Assembly: GCA_938075305.1 (NCBI GenBank)
Contig: CALJGV010000006.1
Span: forward strand, 62,001 to 126,000
Source: an uncultured bacterium
GTDB lineage: Bacteria; Planctomycetota; UBA1135; GCA-002686595
Length of the DNA stretch: 64,000 nt
Reading direction: 5' to 3'
The notes below the pieces were generated by a model. It searched no databases. It worked only from the letters and a program-made list of their open reading frames with translations, and had not been told where the DNA came from. Position numbers and translations under genes: made by a program. Every line of letters starts with the position of its first letter. Within the stretch, counting starts at the first letter, position 1. Positions 29,405 to 43,055 of the stretch are shown here, in pieces.

Positions 29405-29785
29405 TCACTGCCCCAGGTCGATCGCGATCTCCTGCTGCTCCTTCTCGTTGATGTCGACCTGGTACTGGCCGCGGTCGATCCAGACGAAGCTGATGAACAG
29501 GAAGACGAACAGGAAGGAGCCGTAGATCAGGAGCGAGTGGAAGCTCTTGTCGAACCCCAGGTGCATGAAGATCAGCATCACCAGGGTCGCCTTGATGGTC
29601 GCGATGCCCATGGCGACCGGGAGGTCGAACGCGCCGAGGTGGAAGGTGGAGGCGGTGACGGTGAAGATCGTCAGGCCCATCAGGGCCAACCAGGTTCCGA
29701 TCAGGAGCCAGAGCGGGAGGACGTGGTGGTCGCCGTGGTCATGACCCTCGGCGTGGTCGTGTTCCGTGGAGGCTGCAGCAGTCAT
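29405..29785 (-). CDS. ctaF: Cytochrome c oxidase subunit IV (caa3-type small subunit), His-rich N-terminus
   Basis: MTAAASTEHDHAEGHDHGDHHVLPLWLLIGTWLALMGLTIFTV...GIATIKATLVMLIFMHLGFDKSFH. Confidence 0.85.
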   Translation of the reverse strand: MTAAASTEHDHAEGHDHGDHHVLPLWLLIGTWLALMGLTIFTVTASTFHLGAFDLPVAMGIATIKATLVMLIFMHLGFDKSFHSLLIYGSFLFVFLFISFVWIDRGQYQVDINEKEQQEIAIDLGQ

Positions 29786-29841
29786 GGGAGTCTTGTGGCT
29801 TGCGGGGCGTCGCTGGTGAAGGGGAGGTCAGCCGCGCGGGC

Positions 29842-30705
29842 TCAGTTGATCAGGTAGAGCAGCGGGAACAGGTAGATCCAGATCAGGTCGACCAGGTGCC
29901 AGTAGAGGGCCGCGAAGTCGATCGGACCGTAGTAGGTCGGCGTGAAGTGCCCGCGGATGGCCCGGGTCAGGAGCCAACCCAGGACGAGGATCCCGATGAG
30001 CACGTGGATGCCGTGGAGGCCGGTCATGCAGAAGTAGATGCCGAAGAAGATCTTCAGCTTCCGCTTCGTGGCCTCCGGGACGTTCGGATCGTTCCAGGGG
30101 GCGAGTTCTTCGTGCCCGTGTCCATCGTCACCGTGGGCCTCCTGCTCAGCGAGCTCGGCCTCGGCCGTATCCCCGCGAGAGAAGGCGACGCCCGGCTCCG
30201 TCTCCTCGGCGCTCTCCTCCTCTTCGGGGGAGGTGAAGGCGACGGTGTTCGCGTTGCCCTTGCTCTCGTCGCCGTAGGCCCCCTCCTTGGCCTCGTACTT
30301 GTCCCCGGGGAAGAGCCCCAGGTGGAACTTGTGGGAGTACTCGAGGTACTTGATCCCCATGAACCCGAACGCGCACAGGATCGTGATCGAGAGGTTCACG
30401 ATCAGCCCGGTCTTCTGTCCGAGCTGGGCGTTCCTAACGGCCCAGGCGGCCGTGAGGCTGGAGAAGATGAGCACCCCGGTGTTGATGGCGCCCATCTGCG
30501 TATCCAGCGCGTTGGACGCGAAGGTGAAGACCTCCGGGTGCATCGCGCGATAGATGACGTAGGCGCAGAAGAGACCGCTGAAGAACAGGATCTCCGTCAC
30601 CAGGAAGGCCCAGATCCCCAGCTTGCCGGAGTCAAACTGGTGGTCTTCGTCCTCGAAGTGGTGGGCGAGGAAGGGCTTGTCGCCGTGTCCGTGAGCGTCA
30701 GACAT
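29842..30705 (-). CDS. ctaE: Cytochrome c oxidase subunit III with acidic/His-rich loop insertion
   Basis: LGIWAFLVTEILFFSGLFCAYVIYRAMHPE...MTGLHGIHVLIGILVLGWLL...YYGPIDFAALYWHLVDLIWIYLFPLLYLI. Confidence 0.95.
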   Translation of the reverse strand: MSDAHGHGDKPFLAHHFEDEDHQFDSGKLGIWAFLVTEILFFSGLFCAYVIYRAMHPEVFTFASNALDTQMGAINTGVLIFSSLTAAWAVRNAQLGQKTGLIVNLSITILCAFGFMGIKYLEYSHKFHLGLFPGDKYEAKEGAYGDESKGNANTVAFTSPEEEESAEETEPGVAFSRGDTAEAELAEQEAHGDDGHGHEELAPWNDPNVPEATKRKLKIFFGIYFCMTGLHGIHVLIGILVLGWLLTRAIRGHFTPTYYGPIDFAALYWHLVDLIWIYLFPLLYLIN

Positions 30706-30842
30706 TGGGGAGCGTCGTTCCAGCGGCCGTTGAAGGGATCAGTGAGGCCGCGGTTCGAGGGGGAGCCCCGGGGACCGGGGCGGGGAAGGGTTTGAAGGAG
30801 TCCGAGAGCCGGCCGAAAGCCGACCCCCGGGCTGTGATTGGA

Positions 30843-32546
<1,704 letters not shown>

Positions 32547-32715
32547 CAGTCACCGGAGGATGCCGGTGTGCTGGGTGTGTCTTGGTTGGTTCGTCGCGTG
32601 GTCTTCCCCGATCGGGGAGGTTTGCCGGGCAGGTCCCGCGCGCCTGGCGTCCGCGCTGTCCCGCGGGATGGAGAGAGGAGCCCCCCGCCCCGCGGCGCTG
32701 TCTCAGTCACTCGGG

Positions 32716-34200
32716 TCAGTCCTTGCGGGCCACCCCTTCGAGGGACTTGATGAACTCGATCATCCCGTTGATCTGCTCCACCGGGAGCATCGGGCTGTAG
32801 ATGGTCATCTGCTTGCCGTAGCTGACCCCGTTCGCGTCCACGACCACCTGGCTGTAGGGATCACGGATCGACTGGTTGATGTATTGCTCGTCCGCCACAG
32901 CGGAGGTCCCGTCATCAAACTGGCGCTCGAGGCCCCAGAGCCCGGCGAAGGTCGGGCCGGTGCCCTTGGTGCCGTCGATGGAGTGGCACGACTTGCAGCC
33001 GCGCCGGTTGTAGGTCAGCTCGCCGATCTCGAGGAGCGGCTTCATCTCGCCGTTCTCGTTGACCATCCAGTTCCCCGCCTTGGTCAGCCACGCCTCGTAG
33101 TCCTCGCGCGGCTCGACGACGAGCTTCGCGTACATGTTGCTGTGGTCCTTGCCGCAGTACTCGGTGCAGTAGACGCGGTAGGTCCCCGGCTCTCCGGAGT
33201 TGAACCAGATCTTCGTGTACCGGTTCGGCAGCACGTCGGACTTGCTGCGGTACGCCGGCAGGTGGAACGAGTGGAGCGTGTCCGTGGAGGTCATCACCAT
33301 CTCGATCGGCGTGTTCGCCGGCACGTGGAACTCCTGGGGGCTCTCCACGCCGCTGGGGTACTGGAAGTTCCAGCCCCACCGGTACGCCGTGGCGTTGACC
33401 TTCATGCTGTCGGGCGGCGGCGTCCGGAGGTCGAGGAAGGTCACGTAGCCGCCCCAGAACATGATCGCGCACAGGATCGTGGGGATGATGCTCCAGGTGA
33501 TCTCGAGGGGCGTGTTGTGGGTGATCGTCTGATCCGCACGGACGCCCGGGCGGCGACGGTACTTCACGCAAAACAGCACCATCAGCCCGCCGATGATGGC
33601 GGCGAAGATGTAGTTGATCCACATGATGAAGTTGAACATCCGGTCCACGTCCTTCGCCGTCTCGGACGCGGCCTCGGCCATCCAGAAGGAGCCGTTGTCC
33701 ACCTCGGGGGCGAAGGGCATCATGTGGGAGCTGTCGGGGGTGATCACCGGCACGCGGCCTGCGTCCGCGTTGGAGGTCACCCGGAGCTCCTTGCCGTTGC
33801 GGTTGATGATCACCACGTTCGGGTCGGTGGAAGGGATGGCGACGTAGCCCTGGTGGGCCTTGTCGATATCCCCCGGAGCCACACCTGCACCGATCCAGGA
33901 GCGCTCCTCGTCGGTGAACTGCCGCGGCGCGTCGCTCCCCTCGTTGAAGGCCGCGATCACGGCGTCCACATCGAGGTCATCGACCACGCGAATCGTCGCC
34001 GGAGCGGCAGGTGCGGAGTCCTCGGCTGCGGCGGATTCGGCTGCGGCGGATTCTGCTGCGGCGGATTCTGCCGCGGCGGATTCTGCCGCGGCGGATTCTG
34101 CCGCCGTGGGTGCCGCCGGAGCCGCGTCGTCCTGGGCGAGCCCAGCGCTGGCGCCCGCGAGTCCGAGGAGGGTGGTGAGTAGGAAGGCTTGAAACTTCAT
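32716..34200 (-). CDS. ctaC: Cytochrome c oxidase subunit II with fused cytochrome c domain (caa3-type)
   Basis: Two TM helices, CuA motif YCTEYCGKDHSNMYAKLVV, C-terminal heme motif CKSCH; start corrected to ATG 34200. Confidence 0.95.
   Translation of the reverse strand: MKFQAFLLTTLLGLAGASAGLAQDDAAPAAPTAAESAAAESAAAESAAAESAAAESAAAEDSAPAAPATIRVVDDLDVDAVIAAFNEGSDAPRQFTDEERSWIGAGVAPGDIDKAHQGYVAIPSTDPNVVIINRNGKELRVTSNADAGRVPVITPDSSHMMPFAPEVDNGSFWMAEAASETAKDVDRMFNFIMWINYIFAAIIGGLMVLFCVKYRRRPGVRADQTITHNTPLEITWSIIPTILCAIMFWGGYVTFLDLRTPPPDSMKVNATAYRWGWNFQYPSGVESPQEFHVPANTPIEMVMTSTDTLHSFHLPAYRSKSDVLPNRYTKIWFNSGEPGTYRVYCTEYCGKDHSNMYAKLVVEPREDYEAWLTKAGNWMVNENGEMKPLLEIGELTYNRRGCKSCHSIDGTKGTGPTFAGLWGLERQFDDGTSAVADEQYINQSIRDPYSQVVVDANGVSYGKQMTIYSPMLPVEQINGMIEFIKSLEGVARKD
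34024..34098. repeat. In-frame minisatellite: 5 x 15 bp encoding (ESAAA)5 in the ctaC N-terminal linker
   Basis: Repeated (ggattc)tgc(c/t)gcggc units; protein TAAESAAAESAAAESAAAESAAAESAAAED. Confidence 0.9.
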
Positions 34201-34210
34201 GGTCCTGGTT

Positions 34211-35140
34211 TCAGTTGCTCGGGTCTCCGCCCGCCGCGCCGGCCGCGGGGGCCCCTGTGGGCCCCTGCTGCGCTTCGCCGCGCCGTAGGAAGAAGACACC
34301 GCCCGCGACGGACATCGCCGTCAGTGCAGCCGCGATCTTGAGAAGCATGATCGCGTCGGTCGTGTACTGACCCGTGGTCGAGTCAAAGATGAGGCAGTTG
34401 AGGAACGCGTTCTCGAAGAGCGTCCCGATCTTCCCCTCGCCGGCCTCGAGGAGCGCCGTGCGGAGGGTCTCGGGCGGCACGAACGTGCCGTCGAGGTAGC
34501 GGGTGATCTGTCCGCTCGGCGAGCAGAGGATCGTCGCGGCCTGGTGGGCATACTCGCCCTGGGACTCGACCCAGCGGTAGCTGAAGCCCGCCGCCGTGGC
34601 GACCCGGTCGATCTCGAGCTTCTCCCCCACGAGGTAGGACCACCCGCCGGCCGGGTCGGGCCGCGTGATGTCCTGCTTGTCGGAAACGAAGACGTAGTCG
34701 CTGAGGTACCGCGCCTCCGACCCCGCCGCCTTCTCGGGCGTGTCGCGGGGGTCGATGCTCACGGTGAGGACTCGGTAGTCCTCGCCAAGATTCAGGTCGA
34801 TGGCCGCCATCGCCTCCGTCAACTTCGACAGCTGCATGCTGCAGAGCTGCGGGCAGTCGACGTAGTTGAGGGTCAGGATGGTGGGCCGCTCGCTGTCGAA
34901 GTAGTCGCCGAGGGAGACCTCGTCGCCGCCTGCGCCCAGGAAGGTCGCATTCAGGGGGAGCATCGCCTCAAGGTGCTGCTCGATCCCGACGCCGTCCAGG
35001 AGATCGTCGGCCGTCACCGCGCCCAGGGGCTTGGCCAGCCCCTCGCCTGAGACATCCTGCCCCATGGCCACCACGCCGAGCGCCGCGGTGGCGGCGAGCA
35101 GCGTCAGGGGGCGCAGCGCGCCCATCTGTTGGAGGTTCAT
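34211..35140 (-). CDS. SCO1/SenC family copper chaperone with C-terminal TM
   Basis: ILTLNYVDCPQLCSMQLSKLTEAM (CX3C), VSIDPRDTP, SQGEYAHQAATILCSPSGQITRYLDG; start assumed at MNLQQMG (several in-frame starts available). Confidence 0.85.
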   Translation of the reverse strand: MNLQQMGALRPLTLLAATAALGVVAMGQDVSGEGLAKPLGAVTADDLLDGVGIEQHLEAMLPLNATFLGAGGDEVSLGDYFDSERPTILTLNYVDCPQLCSMQLSKLTEAMAAIDLNLGEDYRVLTVSIDPRDTPEKAAGSEARYLSDYVFVSDKQDITRPDPAGGWSYLVGEKLEIDRVATAAGFSYRWVESQGEYAHQAATILCSPSGQITRYLDGTFVPPETLRTALLEAGEGKIGTLFENAFLNCLIFDSTTGQYTTDAIMLLKIAAALTAMSVAGGVFFLRRGEAQQGPTGAPAAGAAGGDPSN

Positions 35141-35193
35141 GGGAAACATGTAGTTGCTACCTGTCAGGCTTCGATGCCGGAGCACCGAGGACT

Positions 35194-35544
35194 TCAGCGA
35201 TTCGCGTCCTCGATCACCTTTTTCATCCCCTCCGAGACAGGGATGCTCACGGTGCCGCGCGTCACATTGCCCTGCCCGTCGTCGAGGTCGGGGTGCTTGA
35301 AGAAGCCATCCACCACCATGGCGTCGATGGCCTGCTGGGCCTCGAGGTCGGTGATGCGCGCGTCAGCCTCCTGCTGGAGGCGCTCCTCACGCTGCTCCAG
35401 GGTGAAGTAGTAGACGGCGGTGAGGAGGATCACCGAGACGGCGATGAGGATCGTGGCGACCCCGCCGAGCCACGCGATGAAGCCGACGTTGACGACGTCC
35501 TCTTCGATCTCGCGCTCACTGGTCTGTGCGTGCTCGTTGGCCAT
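35194..35544 (-). CDS. Small single-TM protein between actF and the SCO gene; candidate accessory subunit
   Basis: 116 aa, TM FIAWLGGVATILIAVSVILLTAVYYF; conserved position within the act-cta gene set. Confidence 0.6.
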   Translation of the reverse strand: MANEHAQTSEREIEEDVVNVGFIAWLGGVATILIAVSVILLTAVYYFTLEQREERLQQEADARITDLEAQQAIDAMVVDGFFKHPDLDDGQGNVTRGTVSIPVSEGMKKVIEDANR

Positions 35545-35576
35545 GGAACTGGATGTGTCCTGGGGAAGGAGGGGGC

Positions 35577-36827
35577 TCAGATGTTCTGGAAGGCCATGGA
35601 CTCGGGCAGGCGCGGGTCGCCGATGGCGAGCGCGGGCTTCCCGTCGATGCGCTTGAGGACGGCGAAGGCGAACAGGCCGCCGACGCCGATCATGGCGGTG
35701 AGGTCCATCAGGCTGAACTGCGGGCCCGTGGTGGCGGGGTCCCCGCCGGGGACGCCGTTGACCATCTCAGGCATCACGTTCCAGTACAGGTCCACGAAGT
35801 GGAAGACCAGGCAGTACACCGCCCAGGCGGCGAGCACCGAGCGGTTGCGCTTCACGTGGCGAGACATGAGCCCCAGGAGCGGGATGGCGAAGTGCCCCAC
35901 GAGGAGCAGGAGCGCGAAGCCGTTCCAGTCACCCCAGACCCGGTAATTGAACCAGTAGGTCTCCTCGGGGATGTCGGCGTACCAGTACAGCATGAACTGG
36001 CTGAAGGCCACGTAGCTCCAGAACACCGTGAAGGCGAACATGAGCTTGCCGATGTCGTGGTAGTGCTCGGAGGTGACGACGCCCTTGAGCTGGCCACGCT
36101 TCTCGAGCCACATGGTCAGCAGGGCGAGGGTCGCGAGGGAGGACCAGAAGGCGCCGGCGAACATGTAGACGCCGTACATCGTGCTGAACCACTCCGCGTT
36201 GAGCGACATCATGAAGTCGAACATCGCGAAGGTCAGGGTCAGGCCGAAGGCGATCATGCAGATGCCGCTGCGCCCCTGCATCTTCAGGGTGCGCGACTTG
36301 TCCTGGTCCACGTCCTGGGCCAGGGACTGGCCGCTGAAGAAGCGCGCGACGCCGATCCACACCGCGAAGTAGGCGATGACGCGGATCAGGAAGAACTTCG
36401 CGTTCAGATACCCCGCCTTGTGCTGGATGAGCTCGTGGGCCACCACGAAGTCGTGGTCGGCCCAGTCGTAGATCCACGGCTCGCCGGCGAGAACCGGGGC
36501 CACCAGGACCAGGAGGACCAGGAGCCCGAGGATCGGGAAGGCCGCCGTCATGGCCTCCGCCACCCGGCGCACCACCACGGACCACCCCGCGCTCGTCACG
36601 TGCTGGAGCAGCGTGAAGAACAGGGCGCCGAGGCTGATCGACAGGAAGAAGACGATGGCCACGAGCATGGAGTGCCCGAAGTGGCGCATCTCGTCACCCG
36701 CCGACGTCCCGAGGGCTGCGGTCGCGGCGAGGCCGGCGACGCCGATGCCAAGGCCGATCATGGCGGGCTTCGACAGGCCGGTCACCGTCACTTGGTCGGT
36801 GGTGGGAATTTCGATGGGTCCGTGCAT
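35577..36827 (-). CDS. actF: Alternative complex III membrane subunit ActF
   Basis: Polytopic, FSQFMLYWYADIPEETYWFNYRVWGDWNGFALLLLVGHFAIPLLGLMSRHVKRN, ActF/PsrC-like family features. Confidence 0.88.
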   Translation of the reverse strand: MHGPIEIPTTDQVTVTGLSKPAMIGLGIGVAGLAATAALGTSAGDEMRHFGHSMLVAIVFFLSISLGALFFTLLQHVTSAGWSVVVRRVAEAMTAAFPILGLLVLLVLVAPVLAGEPWIYDWADHDFVVAHELIQHKAGYLNAKFFLIRVIAYFAVWIGVARFFSGQSLAQDVDQDKSRTLKMQGRSGICMIAFGLTLTFAMFDFMMSLNAEWFSTMYGVYMFAGAFWSSLATLALLTMWLEKRGQLKGVVTSEHYHDIGKLMFAFTVFWSYVAFSQFMLYWYADIPEETYWFNYRVWGDWNGFALLLLVGHFAIPLLGLMSRHVKRNRSVLAAWAVYCLVFHFVDLYWNVMPEMVNGVPGGDPATTGPQFSLMDLTAMIGVGGLFAFAVLKRIDGKPALAIGDPRLPESMAFQNI

Positions 36828-36904
36828 GGAGCTGCGAGTGGTCGCTGTCTCGAGGGCGCGGGAGGGCCGTTAGAGGGTCAGGAAAGGGGCGGGGAACGGA
36901 GGGA

Positions 36905-38263
36905 TCAGCGAGCCTCGCCAGCGGGCTCAGTGCCGCTGGCGGGGGCGTCGACGCTGGCCTCCGAGAGCCGCACGTCTTTGATGGTCGGAACGGGCTCGAA
37001 GTCGACGCCCGCGGGGAGATCCGCCGGAGCCTTCGGAAGAGCCTGGGACGCCTGGATGGCGCGGACGAAGGCCACGATGGCCCAGCGATCCTTGGGGGTG
37101 ATCTGGGATCCGTACCCCTTCATGGAGCTGATGCCGTGGCTGGCGATGTGGAAGAGCTCGCCGTTGGTGTACGCCTTGGCCGAGTCGGACTGGAGCGCCT
37201 TGGGCGACACCCACCCCCACTGCTCGGCATCGATGGCCTTGGCGCGTAGCGCCACCGCCCCGAGTCCGTTGCCCTGGGCACCGTGGCAGACGCCGCAGTA
37301 GATGCCGTAGCGCTCGCGGCCACGCTCGAGCAGCGCTTCGTCCACGACCACCGCGGTCGGGAACGACTGGAGCCACTCGAACTTCTCTCCACCCATGGAG
37401 CCAGCCTCGTAGGTGGCGCGGGGCGGGACCGACGAGCCCTGGGCGACGCCGAAGTAGAGCTCGAAGTCGTCGCGCAGCTCGCCGCGCGGGATCGTGCCCT
37501 CCACGGGAAGGCGCATGGAGCGCCCGTCCTCGAAGCCCTCCCACCCGGTCTGGGTCTTGCGCTTGCGCTGGAAGTCCATGTCCGGCCACACGTGATAGCG
37601 CGGCTTCTCGGACGTGGCGAAGCGCCCCTTGACGGCGAGCGAGAGCGGGATGAACGTCGCGCAGGTGACCAGGGCCATGACCGCGTGGAACCACAGCGGC
37701 AGGGCGGCCCTCGAGGTGTCGACGGGGCAGTCCTCCATCTCGGAGGTGTTCGCACCCAGGATCGCGCGCACGCGGTCGGCGTCGAAGTTCGGGTCCTTCG
37801 CCTCCACGCAGATGGCGAAGCGGTCCGCGGTGACCCGGCGGAACTTCGGCAGCTTGTGGAGCGGGTTCGACAGGTGCGGGAGCTTGTTGAGCCCCAGCAT
37901 CGCGAAGAACGCCGTGTACGCCGAGAAGAGGATGACCACCTCGAAGGTGACCGGGATGTTCGCGGGCAGGCTCCAGTTGGGCTTGCCGCTGATGAGGAAG
38001 ACGTAGTCGTACGCGTTCGTGTACCACTGCAGCAGCAGGCCGCAGGCCATCCCCGTCAGGCCCATGCCGAGCACGATCCAGGGCAGGATCGTCGGCTTGG
38101 TCCCCATCGCCTCATCAATCCCGTGGACCGGGAAAGGCGTGTAGGTGTCCCACTTCTTGTACCCAGCGTCGCGGACCTTGCGGGCCGCGGACATCACGCT
38201 ATCGACATCGTCGAAGTAGGCGACGACCCCGTGGATCTCGTCGTTCTTCTTCTGGTCTGACAT
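36905..38263 (-). CDS. Fusion of alternative complex III ActD (DUF3341-like) and ActE (monoheme cytochrome c)
   Basis: N-terminal VVAYFDDVDSVMSAARKVRDAGYKKWDTYTPFPVHGIDEAMG...two TM; C-terminal RGRERYGIYCGVCHGAQGNGLG heme-binding domain in one uninterrupted 452-aa ORF. Confidence 0.88.
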   Translation of the reverse strand: MSDQKKNDEIHGVVAYFDDVDSVMSAARKVRDAGYKKWDTYTPFPVHGIDEAMGTKPTILPWIVLGMGLTGMACGLLLQWYTNAYDYVFLISGKPNWSLPANIPVTFEVVILFSAYTAFFAMLGLNKLPHLSNPLHKLPKFRRVTADRFAICVEAKDPNFDADRVRAILGANTSEMEDCPVDTSRAALPLWFHAVMALVTCATFIPLSLAVKGRFATSEKPRYHVWPDMDFQRKRKTQTGWEGFEDGRSMRLPVEGTIPRGELRDDFELYFGVAQGSSVPPRATYEAGSMGGEKFEWLQSFPTAVVVDEALLERGRERYGIYCGVCHGAQGNGLGAVALRAKAIDAEQWGWVSPKALQSDSAKAYTNGELFHIASHGISSMKGYGSQITPKDRWAIVAFVRAIQASQALPKAPADLPAGVDFEPVPTIKDVRLSEASVDAPASGTEPAGEAR

Positions 38264-38293
38264 CTGTTTCAGCTCCGTTGAGTCGTTGACGGC

Positions 38294-39755
<1,462 letters not shown>

Positions 39756-39769
<14 letters not shown>

Positions 39770-42700
39770 GGCTGGTTGCCTCCTCACCGTTGTGGCTGTC
39801 GCCGTGGTCGTCGTGGCCGTGGCCGTCGTGGCCGTGGCCATGCCCGCCCTGGCCGTAGGTCGCGGGGTCGTAGTCCTCGCGGCCCTGCACGCCCTGGGGC
39901 ATGGCCTCCGCGAGGCCCTCGTTCGGGTTCGAGATGCGCGCGAGGTACTGGGTACGCGGGCGGATGTTGAGCTCCGCCAGCATCGAGTAGTCCCGGCCCA
40001 GGGCCTGCTTCTTCGAGACCTTCGACTCGGGGTCGGTCAGGTCGCCGAAGTTGATGGCGCCCGAGGCGCACGCCGCCTGGCAGGCCGTGATGACCTCACC
40101 GTCGCGGATCTTGCGGTCCTCGTTGCGCGCGGTGATGCGCGCCTCGGAGATCCGCTGCATGCAGTAGGTGCACTTCTCCATGACGCCCCGGCTGCGGACC
40201 GTGACGTTCGGGTTCTGCGCCAGCTGGAGCCGCTTGTGCTCCGGCTTGTCCATGTACTTCGTGTAGTGGAAGTAGTTGAAGCGCCGCACCTTCACCGGGC
40301 AGTTGTTACCGCAGTAGCGGGTGCCGATGCAGCGGTTGTAGACCATGTCGTTGGTCCCTTCCTCGCCGTGCACCGTGGCCGCGACCGGGCAGACCTGCTC
40401 GCAGGGCGCGTTCTCGCACTGCAGGCAGTTGATGGGCTGGGTGACCGCATCCACGGTCGAGGCCTCATCAGCGTCGCCCTGGAAGTAGAGGTCGATGCGC
40501 ATCCAGTGCATCTCACGGCCGCGCTTGACCTGCTCCTTGCCGACGATCGGGATGTTGTTCTCCGACTGGCACGCCACGACGCAGGCGTTGCAGCCGTTGC
40601 ACGTCGAGAGGTCGATGGTCATCCCCCACTGGTGGGTGCCGTCGTAGACCTTCTGGTTGAACAGCGAGGTGAGCTTCGGCACGTGATAGACGTGCTCGGT
40701 GAAGTTCGGGTCCTCCTTCCACTGCTCCTCGGTGCCCTCCATGGCCAGCTTGTGGAGGCGCTCGCGGCGCCCCTTCATGCCGATGGCGTCGATCAGGTGG
40801 TGCTCCTGGGTGGTGGCGAACGTGTAGTCGCCGGACCCCTTGGCGATGGAGGCGCCGGTGGCGATCCCCATCCCGTCGGTCCCGCGCAGCGCGTAGGCGT
40901 CGAAGCCCGCCGCGCTCACCTCGGCCTTGTCGGAGCCGGCCACCAGGCCAGCGGCGCGACGGCCATAGCCCAGGGAGATCGCGAGGCTGTCCTCGGCCTG
41001 CCCGACGGCCACAAAGGCCGCGGCCTCCAGGGTCCGCCCGTTGAGGGTGACCTTGACCATATCTCCGGTCGTCACCCCCATGCCGTCGGCGGTCTTCTTC
41101 CCGATCATGACCGCGTTGTCCCAGGTCATCTTCGTGGTGAAGTCCGGGAGCTCCTGCAGCCAGCCGTTGTTGGCGAAGCGGCCGTCGAACACCTTCGGGC
41201 AGGGGAAGAAGGTGATCTCCGTCCCGTCGCCGCCCTCGGCGATCGCGGGGAGGGAGCCGACCGTGAGGTCGAGCGCCGCCATCCGCGTGCCGTCCACGAC
41301 GCCATCGTGGATGGCCTGGCGGAAGCGAGCCTCGCCGTTGCCGGCCAGCCCCATGGCGTCGAAGGTCGCGCGCACCTCGGCGCGGGCGTCGCCCTCGCGG
41401 CCGAGCAGCGCGGCGCACACCTCGATGGCGCTCATGCCGCCGGCGATCGGCTTGATCAGCGGCTGGGCGATGTGGGCCGAGCCGTCCCAGGAGCGCGCGT
41501 CGCCCCAGGACTCGAGCCAGTGCGCGGCCGGCATGTGCCAGTCGGACATGGCCGCGGTCTCGTCACGGTAGAGCCCGTGGTGGAAGACCGTCACGTTCTC
41601 GGCGGCGCCGGAGAAGTCCAGGTCCGCCGGGGCGTCGTAGGCGGGGTTACCGCCGAGGACCAGCAGCGACTTGACCTCGCCCGAGCGCATCCCGGCGACC
41701 AGGGCGGCGAGCCCCGCGTCGGTGGCGCCAGCGGCGGGCTCGTCGGTGTAGGACACCGTGGTGCCCACCGCGCCCATGGCGGCGTTCACCGCGTGGGCGT
41801 GGGCGTGGACCTCGGCCGGCTGGTTGACGCCGGGGATGATCACGCAGCGCCCCTTGGAGCCCTTCATGTCGTCGGCCACCGCCTTGACGAAGGCCGCGAC
41901 CTTCTCGTTCTTGCCGAGGGCCGCGGCGCGGGCGCCAGGGGTGCCCATGCCGAGCCCGGCCTCGATCAGCTGCAGGATCGCGCCGGCGTCCGAGCTCTTC
42001 ACCGGCAGGCGGTGGTCGGAGACCACGCCCGTGGTGGAGAAGCGGCTCTCGATGGCGTAGAGGCGGGACATGTCCCCGAGCTCCGGCTCACGGCGGACTG
42101 CGAAGTCCGCGGACATCCGGACGGAGTCGGGGTGGCCGTTGAGGAAGTCCCCGTCGAGGCTGACCACGACGTCCGCCTTGGAGAGGTCGTAGTGGGTTCG
42201 GACCGGCTTACCAAAGGCCATCTGGGCCCCCGCGAGCTCGCTGTCCCGGCCGACCGGCGACCACCAGACCCAATCCGCACCGCTGGAGGCGAGGTCGCCG
42301 CCGAGCCGCGCGAGGGTCGGCGAGCTGTGGGTCGAGGCGAGCACCGCCATGCCGCCAGCGGCGGCGGCCTCCTTCATGGCCGCGATGGCGTCGCCGTAAG
42401 AGGCCCCGTCGTAGAGGCCCTGCTCGGTGCGCTTGAGGACACCCTGGCTGCGGTCGGGGTCGTAGAACCCGAGGACCTCCGCCTGGCTGTAGACGTCCGT
42501 TCCCTGGCCCACCAGCGTGTTCGGCTCGACCTTGACCGGCCGCCCGTCGTAGCTGGTGACCGTCACCGGGCGCGCGGCGCCGGCGAGGTCGAGGACCGAG
42601 GCGTAGTACTTGGGCTTCCCGGGGATCGTCTCCTCGGGGCGCACCGCGTACGGAAGGATCTCCTCTCGCTCCCAGCGGCAGCTCGAGGCGCCCGCGAGGG

Positions 42701-42917
42701 CGGCCGAGGCTCCCAGGATCTGGAAGAAGCGGCGCCGATCGACTTCGTTCAGTTGATCGAAGTCATCGGTCGGGAACTCACGGCCGACGAAGTTCGCGAC
42801 GTCCTGAACGGAGTCGGAATCGGCTGCGGCACGGTCGAGGGACCCATCGAACTCTCGAAGTGACTGCCAGACTGCAGGCTTCGACTCGGCGTTCGGATCG
42901 TCGAGGATGTCGCTCAT
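39756..42917 (-). CDS. actB: Alternative complex III ActB: molybdopterin-oxidoreductase-like plus Fe-S domain protein
   Basis: [24 protein letters not shown] signal; ferredoxin motifs [60 protein letters not shown]...ACQAAC. Confidence 0.96.
39759..39854. repeat. His/Gly/Asp-rich low-complexity tail of ActB
   Basis: [32 protein letters not shown]; degenerate (g)tggccgtg repeats. Confidence 0.85.
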
Positions 42918-43055
42918 CTTGGCGCGCTCAGCTGATGTGCCTCGCGCGAGGATGTTGGGGTTGGCGCCCCGTTCGGGGCGAGTGCCGGAAATGGCGGTGT
43001 GGGACGGGAAGAGACGAGCTCCGGCCTCAGGAGGCCACGGAGCAGAGGTCGCGAA

